A DNA stretch of 5,726 nt from Ignavibacteria bacterium (GTDB taxonomy: Bacteria; Bacteroidota; Ignavibacteria; Ignavibacteriales; Ignavibacteriaceae), in assembly GCA_029863735.1 (NCBI GenBank), contig JAOTUT010000114.1:1-5726 (forward strand), written 5' to 3'. The position numbers and the translations under genes are program-made. This document shows positions 1 through 5,503 of the stretch, one piece after another. Under the pieces are notes generated by a model. That model saw only the letters and a list, made by a program, of their open reading frames with translations, was not told the DNA's origin and ran no database searches. Each line of letters opens with the position of its first letter. Positions within the stretch are counted from its first letter, which is position 1.

Positions 1-573
1 ATTTTTAGCTTCAGCGTGATAATACAACATATTAGTTCTGCTCCGTTGTTTGAAATTTGAAGCTGCTACAATTTGAAGATATTCTGCTAGCGGAAGGCGT
101 TGAGATTTTATTTCTCCATCTGGAGCTATAATTGTAAGATAAAATAGATTTAGTTTGCCTTTAGCTTCTTTATCAGCGTGAAGAACAATTTTCATCTTAT
201 AAGTTTTAGGATCATACTCAGGAAATACACGCTTAACTGCTTCGTCTCTTCTTTCATAACAGCCAAATCCATGAACTGCATCCGTAATATCTTCTAAGAT
301 ATAAGGGACTTTAAATTTCTCACAAAGCAGAGTTGCCAGTTCTTTACTTTCAGGACTAGAATCTCTTTCAGGCATCATAATAGCAAGTACTTTTTCCGGA
401 CCGAAGGTTTTAGCACACAATGCCAGTACAACTGATGAATCTATGCCGCCACTAACGCCGATAACAGCTCCACGTTTTTTTAGCTTGAAGGCAACTGTTT
501 CTTTTAATGCTGCAACCAGTCTCTCTGTTTCTGCATGAGCATCTAAGTAAATTGAATCCATTGTAAAGTTCAT
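1..573 (-). CDS. NAD synthase-like ATP-pyrophosphatase (partial, C-terminus off the left edge)
   Basis: The first 191 codons of a minus-strand gene are present, with no stop before the window edge. The protein has the N-type ATP-pyrophosphatase P-loop SGGIDSS at residues 41-47, then MPERDSSPES (67-76) and, near the edge, NFKQRSRTNMLYYHAEAKN (173-191). These resemble the NAD synthetase motifs for ATP and deamido-NAD binding. Family members adenylate a carboxylate and transfer ammonia to it. There is no N-terminal glutaminase domain, so it would need free ammonia or a partner amidotransferase. Residues about 103-165 are longer and more divergent than in the NadE proteins I know. The start at 573 is chosen because GGAG lies 5 bases upstream; an ATG four codons later is the alternative. 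It is the fourth gene of the operon, 19 bases after the amidotransferase gene. Either housekeeping NadE or a pathway-specific amide synthase is possible; context favours the latter. Confidence 0.85.
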   Translation of the reverse strand, partial: MNFTMDSIYLDAHAETERLVAALKETVAFKLKKRGAVIGVSGGIDSSVVLALCAKTFGPEKVLAIMMPERDSSPESKELATLLCEKFKVPYILEDITDAVHGFGCYERRDEAVKRVFPEYDPKTYKMKIVLHADKEAKGKLNLFYLTIIAPDGEIKSQRLPLAEYLQIVAASNFKQRSRTNMLYYHAEAKN

Positions 574-592
574 CTTTTCTCCAAAGTAAAAT

Positions 593-2575
593 TTAGTTTA
601 TTTGATTTCTTTTATCTATAAAAGTGCCAAATGAATATTCTTCAGGCACAATTAATTTTTTATATTTAATAAAATGATTTTGTAAAAAATGAGTAGAAAT
701 AATTCCCGCAATTGCCATATTATCAAGTTCGCTAAGAGATTGGGACCTTTCCGCTTTTTGAATTAACAATTTTACTTTACCTGGATTAAATATTCCGGAT
801 TCATTAATTTCTTTTTCCGAAAGAACGGAATGAAGATCAAACGATTTATTATTAAAAAAGCTGTTCCTTATTGGCGCACGATAAGGATTCTTTGGTCGAT
901 ATACAATTTCTTTTGGAAGCAAATCCTTAAACACTTTCTTTAGCAGATATTTTTCATTCAAACCTCTTATTTTAAATTTTGATGGTACGGTAGCCATATA
1001 TTCAATAATCCTGTGATCCAGATAAGGTACACGTAGTTCGACAGAATTTGCCATAGCCATCCGATCACCCTGCGAAGAGAGCAGATATCCGCTCATAAAA
1101 GTAATAATTTCGAGATACTGTGCTTTATATACATAATCCCAATTATCAAAGTCTTCAGGTAGCAGACTTTTAAGTTCATCAAAACAGTTATAATTTCCAA
1201 TCTGTTTGCTAAAATCTTCAGAGAAAAAGTTTTTTAATTTAGTGTTATTATTCCATCTTACTATGTGAGAGAAAAAAGAATTACCGGGATCATCAATCCC
1301 TACCTTAAAAAATGACTGTAAAGTTTGAGCTAATCTTTTATCATTAAATATATATGGATATAGTTTCTTTAATAACTTTGGTCTAAACTTTGAATCAGCA
1401 TCAACCGACCAGAATTTTCTTACTTTGGTTTCTCTGAAAATATTATATCCGCCGAAAATTTCATCTGCACCTTCGCCAGTTAAAACTACTTTGTATCCTT
1501 CTTCTCTAACTTTCTTTGATAGAAGAAATAGTGGCACTGGTGCAGCCCGGATTATAGGTTTTTCCCCATAATAAACAATATCCGAAAAGTATTTCCCGAT
1601 ATCTTCATTCGTCGCGTGAACTTCTGAGTGATTCGTGTCAAGATGCTTAACCATCAAATGCTGAAAATCGCTTTCATCAAAACTTTCCTCCTGAAAAGTT
1701 ATACCGAAGGTTCTTAGCTGATTGTTAAAATCATTCTTCACTATTGCAGTTATTCCTGAAGAATCCAATCCTCCACTTAAGTAACTTCCAACAGGCACAT
1801 CAGCCCGAAGCCGAAGCCGAACAGAATCTTTCATCAATTCTGAAATCTCAGTGGTAAATTGAGGAATAGATTTGTCGTTTTGAACAAGCTCATTATTGTA
1901 GGATAAACTCCAGTACCGGTTTACCGATATGTTATTCCCTTTAGAATATTTAATAAAATGACCTGGAGCTAATTCGTTGATACCCGCAAAAGCTGTTCTA
2001 CTGGGAAGAGTTGTCCAGAAAGTGAATATCTGATCTAATCCAACCGGATCTAACGCGGTTTGAGTATCGGAGATTTCGATGATTGCTTTTACTTCAGATG
2101 CAAAGAGTAATCTATCATTTTCAATCCTGTAGAATAAAGGCAAAATGCCAACACGATCTCTTGCTGCAAAAAATTCTTTTCTATTTGAATCCCATATGGC
2201 AAAAGCAAACTGCCCATTAAGATCATCAAGACACTTTTCTTTTTTCTCTTCGTAAAGATGAAGAATTACTTCCGTATCGCTTGAAGTATAAAATTTGTGC
2301 CCACGCTTAGCCAAAGATTCACGGATTTCCGGATAGTTAAATATCTCACCATTAAAAACAATCCAGATGCTTTTATCTTCATTATGAATTGGCTGTGAGC
2401 CACTGCTGAGATCGATGATACTAAGACGTGATTGTGCAAGACCAATCCAATTATCAACATATGCACCTGTTTCATCTGGCCCCCGATGACGTAAGGCATA
2501 AGTCATTCGTCTAAGATTATTCGTGTCGATGGATGCAGGATTCTTTAGGTTTAAGATTCCGCTGATTCCACACAT
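593..2575 (-). CDS. asnB: Asparagine synthetase (glutamine-hydrolysing)-like amidotransferase
   Basis: A complete 660-residue two-domain class II amidotransferase. The N-terminal glutaminase domain (about 2-210) carries the nucleophile Cys2 directly after Met1 (MCGISGI), RHRGPDETG (29-37), FNGEIFN (74-80) and SSDTEV (98-103). The synthetase domain (about 240-640) has the ATP-pyrophosphatase loop SGGLDSS (267-273), LTGEGADEIFGGY (365-377), GDRMAMANSVELRVPYLDHR (503-522) and a lysine/arginine-rich stretch at 556-570. All hallmark residues look intact, so it should hydrolyse glutamine, channel ammonia and amidate an adenylated carboxylate in the cytoplasm. AsnB itself makes asparagine from aspartate, but this family is often recruited to surface polysaccharide or secondary-metabolite amidation. 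Its start follows the carrier-protein stop by only 2 bases (TAAGAATG) without a clear Shine-Dalgarno site, which suggests translational coupling. The family call is firm; the substrate is unknown. Confidence 0.93.
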   Translation of the reverse strand: MCGISGILNLKNPASIDTNNLRRMTYALRHRGPDETGAYVDNWIGLAQSRLSIIDLSSGSQPIHNEDKSIWIVFNGEIFNYPEIRESLAKRGHKFYTSSDTEVILHLYEEKKEKCLDDLNGQFAFAIWDSNRKEFFAARDRVGILPLFYRIENDRLLFASEVKAIIEISDTQTALDPVGLDQIFTFWTTLPSRTAFAGINELAPGHFIKYSKGNNISVNRYWSLSYNNELVQNDKSIPQFTTEISELMKDSVRLRLRADVPVGSYLSGGLDSSGITAIVKNDFNNQLRTFGITFQEESFDESDFQHLMVKHLDTNHSEVHATNEDIGKYFSDIVYYGEKPIIRAAPVPLFLLSKKVREEGYKVVLTGEGADEIFGGYNIFRETKVRKFWSVDADSKFRPKLLKKLYPYIFNDKRLAQTLQSFFKVGIDDPGNSFFSHIVRWNNNTKLKNFFSEDFSKQIGNYNCFDELKSLLPEDFDNWDYVYKAQYLEIITFMSGYLLSSQGDRMAMANSVELRVPYLDHRIIEYMATVPSKFKIRGLNEKYLLKKVFKDLLPKEIVYRPKNPYRAPIRNSFFNNKSFDLHSVLSEKEINESGIFNPGKVKLLIQKAERSQSLSELDNMAIAGIISTHFLQNHFIKYKKLIVPEEYSFGTFIDKRNQIN

Positions 2576-2577
2576 TC

Positions 2578-2844
2578 TTAAGAAGCAGCCCGGTTATTTT
2601 TGGATTTGAGGAAGTTGCCAATTGCATTGAGATTGGAAAAATTATCCTGAATTAGTTCCTCATCGGTAATAGAAATTTTAAAGTTCTCTTCTATAAAAGC
2701 AACCAACTCAAGCACACCTGTTGAGTCGATAATACCTTTTTCGAATAATAGTGTATCAGTAGCCAGCTTTTCCCCATCACCGAATAGGAAATTATCTACT
2801 ATAAAATCTTTTATTGTTTCCGAATAGTTTACGTTATCGTTCAT
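2578..2844 (-). CDS. Stand-alone acyl carrier protein
   Basis: An acidic 88-residue protein of normal carrier-protein length and architecture. The phosphopantetheine attachment serine is probably Ser41 in GIIDSTGVLELVAFIEENF (37-55), which matches the start of helix II in ACP/PCP domains. The usual DSL is DST here, a variant I associate with discrete carriers of specialised pathways rather than fatty-acid AcpP. Helix I is about 9-20, helix II about 41-54 and helix IV about 73-81. It would act in the cytoplasm as the thioester carrier of an acyl or aminoacyl group, after modification by a phosphopantetheinyl transferase encoded elsewhere. It lies 33 bases after the acyltransferase gene and 2 bases before the amidotransferase gene, so the three probably act together. 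No adenylating ligase to load it is seen in the window. The upstream GGTAAGT is only a weak ribosome binding site. Confidence 0.88.
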   Translation of the reverse strand: MNDNVNYSETIKDFIVDNFLFGDGEKLATDTLLFEKGIIDSTGVLELVAFIEENFKISITDEELIQDNFSNLNAIGNFLKSKNNRAAS

Positions 2845-2877
2845 ACTTACCAGTTATATTGATTAATGATTATTGAA

Positions 2878-3369
2878 TTATCTTTTTTTTCGAATTGGTT
2901 TAATGCCCTTCACAAATTCCTCATAAGAATACTCTGTTGTAAGAGGATTAGTTAAATGTGCAAGAGGTTCTGCAGATGGCAAACCAAACAATGTATTTGC
3001 TGGGACATTACGCGTTACAACAGTTCCGCCTTTAATAACAGATCCATCCCCGATCGAAACATTTGGCAAAATCAGACAGTGAGGACCAATAAAAACATTT
3101 TTCCCTATTACAACCTTATCAGGATTAGATTTTCTTGGAGGACCGAAATATGTGTGTGCAAAAATCGTAGTCCTTAATCCGATAGTAGAATTATCACCGA
3201 TAGAAATACACTCGGGGTGATTGTCATCAATGTAAACGTATTTGCTGATCCATACATTTTTACCAACTTTTACTCCACGTACTTTATGTAAAAAAGGACG
3301 CAGTGAGTATCCGAATGGAAGAACGAACGCAAGTGTATGAAGCAAATTACCAAAAATTTTTCTTAGCAT
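2878..3369 (-). CDS. Left-handed beta-helix (hexapeptide-repeat) acyltransferase
   Basis: A 163-residue protein of the LbH/trimeric acetyltransferase superfamily (maltose/serine/NeuD-type O- or N-acyltransferases). Residues about 5-27 are hydrophobic/amphipathic (IFGNLLHTLAFVLPFGYSLR). Imperfect hexapeptide turns follow: VKVGKNVWISKYVYI (33-47), ISIGDNSTIG (55-64), VVIGKNVFIGPHCLI (86-100), VSIGDGSVIKGGTVV (104-118). FAHTYFG (70-76) offers His72 as the likely catalytic base, and NVPANTLFGLPSAEP (121-135) is the typical 'v.g.P.G.Pak' exit of the helix. A basic tail (KPIRKKR) ends the protein. It is the first gene of the operon within this window. It would transfer an acyl group, from acyl-CoA or possibly from the neighbouring carrier protein, to a sugar or amine. 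The donor and acceptor cannot be read from the sequence. The ribosome binding site is weak, and a TATAAT lies only 8 bases upstream of the ATG. Confidence 0.88.
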   Translation of the reverse strand: MLRKIFGNLLHTLAFVLPFGYSLRPFLHKVRGVKVGKNVWISKYVYIDDNHPECISIGDNSTIGLRTTIFAHTYFGPPRKSNPDKVVIGKNVFIGPHCLILPNVSIGDGSVIKGGTVVTRNVPANTLFGLPSAEPLAHLTNPLTTEYSYEEFVKGIKPIRKKR

Positions 3370-3496
3370 TTAACTCGATTATAATTTTAAGTATTGTTAA
3401 AATAATGATAATAAAACAAGCAAGAAAATTCTAAGCAAAGATCGGCGTAATCGAAAAAACACAAGCCTATAGCCGTAACAATAGTAACGGATGAAG

Positions 3497-3525
3497 GTTA
3501 TTAAAGAGAGGTGTCCTCAAATAAC
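3497..3525. repeat. Interrupted hairpin in the divergent intergenic region
   Basis: GTTATT (3497-3502) pairs with AATAAC (3520-3525). Inside, GAGG (3508-3511) pairs with CCTC (3515-3518) around a TGT loop, giving 10 base pairs with an asymmetric internal bulge. It lies about 130 bases upstream of the acyltransferase start. It has no T-tract on either side, so a terminator is unlikely; it may be chance or a leader structure. Confidence 0.35.
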
Positions 3526-3803
3526 ATTCCATAATTTAAAATAGGCTATTCAACCTGTGTAATAAAATACTTTTAATGAATATTATAAATAATCTGCCTT
3601 ACAAATCCTTTCAGAGCATTTAACTAGTGCTAGATCAAATTGTAAGAATAAGATCCTTTCTTTTATTTTAATAGATAATTATCAGCAATAACTGACTGAC
3701 TGTATATTCAACATAGTGTCTTATATAGAGATAATTACATTAAGCCAATTCTCGTTTTGAAAATATAATAATAGGATTTTTTTAGAATGGCTGTGTTTCG
3801 GAG

Positions 3804-3823
3804 CAATTTTAGTAGTAAAATTG
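3804..3823. promoter_or_regulatory. Perfect 8+8 palindrome upstream of the lipoprotein gene
   Basis: CAATTTTA (3804-3811) and TAAAATTG (3816-3823) are exact reverse complements separated by GTAG. The site is 112 bases upstream of the lipoprotein ATG. The partial copy CAATTTGA (3831-3838) follows closely. The symmetry fits a dimeric regulator's operator or a small RNA hairpin in the leader. A TATAAT at 3764-3769 lies upstream and could place the palindrome inside a transcript leader, but no good -35 element accompanies it. No known operator consensus is recognised. Confidence 0.4.
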
Positions 3824-3923
3824 TGGTATTCAATTTGAGTAGTTCCAAGCACATTCTGAGGGTATTTCACGCAAGAATTTATAAGATGAAAATCTTAAAT
3901 TATCAATAATCATAAATCATTAA

Positions 3924-3928
3924 AGGAG
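3924..3928 (+). promoter_or_regulatory. Strong Shine-Dalgarno site of the lipoprotein gene
   Basis: AGGAG (within AAAGGAG) lies 7 bases before the ATG at 3936, ideal spacing, and it fixes the start. It is much stronger than the sites of the acyltransferase, carrier-protein and amidotransferase genes in this window, suggesting well-translated mRNA. A small TAAGAT/ATCTTA hairpin (3882-3897) lies just upstream. Confidence 0.8.
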
Positions 3929-3935
3929 CGTTGCT

Positions 3936-5018
3936 ATGAAACTACTAAGTTCATTACTTTTTTCAGCTATGTTAATTTTTTCATTAACAAGCTGTAATGA
4001 AGAACCTACCACAGCCGTTACTTCTGAAGTAAAGCTGAACAAATTTGAAATCCCAGCAGGTGCTACGATAGATTATGCTACTTTTTACATTTATTCCAAA
4101 GCACCAAAAGGCAATACTACATATGGCCATAATATTACTGCTGATTGGCAGGAATGTGTAGTTACCTGGAATAGCTTTAATTACTCATTTGATCCAACAG
4201 TTGTCGATCAATTTGATAATTCTACTGTGGGTTGGAAATCCCTCGACATTACAAGTTTAGTCGCAGGATGGGTAGCTGGAACACTCCCTAATTATGGTGT
4301 CCTAATAAAAGATAATCTCACGGATGTCGGTTATATTTTCGAGCGCTCATTGTATGACAGCCGTGAAACTGCAAACGCACCTTATATAGAACTTTGCTAT
4401 ACTTATAATGGCGTACAAACTTGCACTACAGATGTTGCCATAGAAGATGTTTATATTTGGCAGTTGAATCCTGATGTCAATTACTGCACTAATTATCCAA
4501 ATCTCTATACAGGAGCTCGTGCTACCGGCCAGGAGAAATATTCATTACTCAAATTTGAATTTGAAACACCACCTCCAGTTGTATATAATTGCGAAACTGC
4601 TTATGCTTACGGTGAAGGTAATAGTCTTAGCACTTTATGTTTCTTAGACATACCTAATAAACAAGGTAATAACTGGGGATGGACAAATCAGATAGGTCCC
4701 GGAACTTACAATTGGCCGATTTATGCCGGTGCCGGGCAATGTGATATCAGTAAGGGAACCCTGGTTGGTACACTTGATGTAGTTTATGCAAGTGGTGAAG
4801 TTACTATCACATATAATATTGACCCATTATATACTCTTGGTGATACTCATGTTTGGGTAGGTGAGGGTGAAAATTTACTCCCGAAGAAATCTAATGGAAA
4901 ATGGGATTCTGCACCCGGTCAATTTAATCACAATGGTGTGAATCCAGTAGTCGTCAGCGGTCTCACAGGAAATATTTGGATCGCTGCTCATTCCGGAGTT
5001 TGTTGGGAAGTTCAGTAA
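3936..5018 (+). CDS. Secreted surface lipoprotein with DNRLRE/CBM96-like and cysteine-containing C-terminal modules
   Basis: A 360-residue protein. Residues 1-20 are a type II signal peptide (MKLLSSLLFSAMLIFSLTSC) with lipobox LTSC. After Cys20 comes NEEP, whose acidic pair fits the Bacteroidota lipoprotein surface-export signal. Residues 34-156 match the central and C-terminal part of a DNRLRE/CBM96-type jelly roll: LNKFEIPAGATIDYATFYIY (34-53), WQECVVTWN (71-79), SLDITSLVAGW (102-112), NYGVLIKD (119-126) and SLYDSRETANAPYIEL (138-152). Residues 171-209 (from DVYIWQLNPDVNY to YSLLKFEF) resemble the N-terminal strands of the same domain, here placed after it. A PPP linker (212-214) leads to a separate module (219-360) with cysteines 219, 235, 269 and 356 and the motif IYAGAGQCDISKGTLVG (262-278). 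Family knowledge suggests cell-surface or extracellular-matrix roles, possibly carbohydrate binding; no enzyme motif is seen. It is monocistronic, with a strong ribosome binding site and a hairpin terminator downstream. Confidence 0.85.
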   Translation: MKLLSSLLFSAMLIFSLTSCNEEPTTAVTSEVKLNKFEIPAGATIDYATFYIYSKAPKGNTTYGHNITADWQECVVTWNSFNYSFDPTVVDQFDNSTVGWKSLDITSLVAGWVAGTLPNYGVLIKDNLTDVGYIFERSLYDSRETANAPYIELCYTYNGVQTCTTDVAIEDVYIWQLNPDVNYCTNYPNLYTGARATGQEKYSLLKFEFETPPPVVYNCETAYAYGEGNSLSTLCFLDIPNKQGNNWGWTNQIGPGTYNWPIYAGAGQCDISKGTLVGTLDVVYASGEVTITYNIDPLYTLGDTHVWVGEGENLLPKKSNGKWDSAPGQFNHNGVNPVVVSGLTGNIWIAAHSGVCWEVQ

Positions 5019-5036
5019 TATTTAAGTCGTATCTTT

Positions 5037-5059
5037 CTAAAAAAGTTGACATTTTTTAG
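5037..5059. repeat. AT-rich perfect hairpin after the lipoprotein stop
   Basis: CTAAAAAA (5037-5044) and TTTTTTAG (5052-5059) are exact reverse complements around a 7-base loop, GTTGACA. The stem begins 19 bases after the stop codon. It is mostly A-T, so as RNA it would be weak, though a run of T forms its 3' arm. It may help the GC-rich hairpin downstream end transcription, or be incidental. Confidence 0.4.
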
Positions 5060-5086
5060 GTTGATAGTTAATTATATTTTACTTTC

Positions 5087-5123
5087 GTTAACCCCAGGAG
5101 GGCATAGCCTGACTGGGGTTAAT
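5087..5123 (+). terminator. Hairpin terminator of the lipoprotein gene
   Basis: TTAACCCCAG (5088-5097) pairs perfectly with CTGGGGTTAA (5113-5122), and a G-T wobble extends the stem at its base. The 15-base loop can form an inner GGC/GCC pairing. It starts 69 bases after the lipoprotein stop. Only a short, mixed AT stretch (TAATTTAC) follows instead of a T-run, so it may work as a stem-only terminator or as a 3' stabilising element. It also separates this gene from the opposing IS remnant. Confidence 0.6.
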
Positions 5124-5184
5124 AATTTACTCATGAACATCTGCTGAATATAACATTTACTAACATAAATGAGATTTTTCTGAA

Positions 5185-5474
5185 TTATAAATATTTATAG
5201 ATTCTGCTACTGTTTTCTTTAATAGCTTCTAGTCTGCGCTTTTTTATTATTAAAAATTCTGCCTTTATTACTTTGGCTTGAAACCCTACCATAAGGATAT
5301 GATATATTTTTCTGGTGCATATCCATCTCATTCTCTTTCTTATTTCTCTTACCAGTTCTATTATTCCTTCCGCTTCCTTATTTCTACTCCTTCAATAACC
5401 CATTATTTGATTGCTAAAATGTAGTCACGTTGACTCCCTTTCTGTCAACCTAATTCCATACGATTCACATTAAA
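5185..5474 (-). pseudogene. Decayed IS3-family transposase (OrfB) remnant
   Basis: Read on the minus strand, this stretch translates to fragments of the N-terminal region of an IS3-family OrfB transposase. From about 5474 one frame gives NVNRMELG, a stop, QKGSQRDYILAIK, a stop, then WVIEGVEIRKRK; this resembles the 'C..fG.SRq.YY...kr' start of OrfB. Near 5380 the reading shifts frame into a 68-codon open stretch (5391-5185). It begins KEAEGIIELVREIRKRM, continues CTRKIYHIL and ends KKRRLEAIKENSSRIYKYL before a stop. The family pattern, from memory, is 'IIELVREIRKRMPR.GTRKLYH.L...GRDKLF..LREHGLLIKKRR..AITT.S.HRF.KYPNL'. About seven residues are missing before KKRR, and the DDE catalytic domain is absent. 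A faint continuation (SFMLVNVIFSR, about 5163-5131) may be the next segment. Two stops, a frameshift and a deletion show that it is dead. No terminal inverted repeats were found. Confidence 0.62.
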
Positions 5475-5503
5475 GAAGAAAAAGAGAGAGAGAGAGAAAG
5501 AAA
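5472..5503 (+). repeat. 32-base pure-purine tract with (AG)7 microsatellite
   Basis: Every base from 5472 to 5503 is A or G, including an uninterrupted AG run at 5483-5497. It adjoins the upstream end of the IS3 remnant. Such tracts are prone to slippage and can adopt unusual structures. Because no open frame crosses it, phase variation of a gene is not supported. Confidence 0.75.

Larger units (their letters stand above)
3370..3935. other. Divergent intergenic region, no convincing gene
   Basis: These 566 AT-rich bases separate the minus-strand operon from the plus-strand lipoprotein gene and should hold both promoters. All frames are broken by stops. The longest candidates, such as 3787-3909 (40 codons, no ribosome binding site), resemble nothing I know. 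Hairpin-forming repeats occur at 3497-3525 and 3804-3823, and a 7-base inverted repeat pairs 3598-3604 with 3640-3646. TATAAT elements occur at 3378-3383 (minus strand) and 3764-3769 (plus strand), but neither has a convincing -35 partner and no clear Bacteroidetes TAnnTTTG element was found. The promoters are therefore left uncalled. Confidence 0.6.

Noticed and set aside
2266..2499. 77-codon minus-strand open frame inside the amidotransferase gene
   Set aside because: It overlaps the conserved glutaminase domain in another frame and has no family resemblance; it is a shadow of the real gene.
2956..3177. 73-codon plus-strand open frame opposite the acyltransferase gene
   Set aside because: It is antisense to a well-supported hexapeptide acyltransferase, and its translation looks random.
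3378..3383. Exact TATAAT on the minus strand, 8 bases upstream of the acyltransferase ATG
   Set aside because: No -35 element sits at a usable distance (TTAACA is only 11 bases away), and AT-rich DNA gives such hexamers by chance. A near-leaderless transcript is possible but unsupported.
3598..3646. CTTACAA...TTGTAAG inverted repeat with ATCCTTTC direct repeats (3605 and 3653)
   Set aside because: Only 7 bases in each arm with a 35-base loop, within the range of chance for this composition.
3787..3909. 40-codon plus-strand open frame just before the lipoprotein gene
   Set aside because: There is no ribosome binding site or recognisable sequence, and it spans the palindrome that is better explained as regulatory.
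5429..5449. GTTGAC-9-GTCAAC inverted repeat
   Set aside because: A 6-bp stem without a T-run or gene context; it falls inside the decayed transposase sequence and is probably incidental.
5460..5503. CRISPR, tRNA or phase-variable gene linked to the AG repeat
   Set aside because: There are no repeat-spacer units or cloverleaf, and no coding frame passes through the tract.
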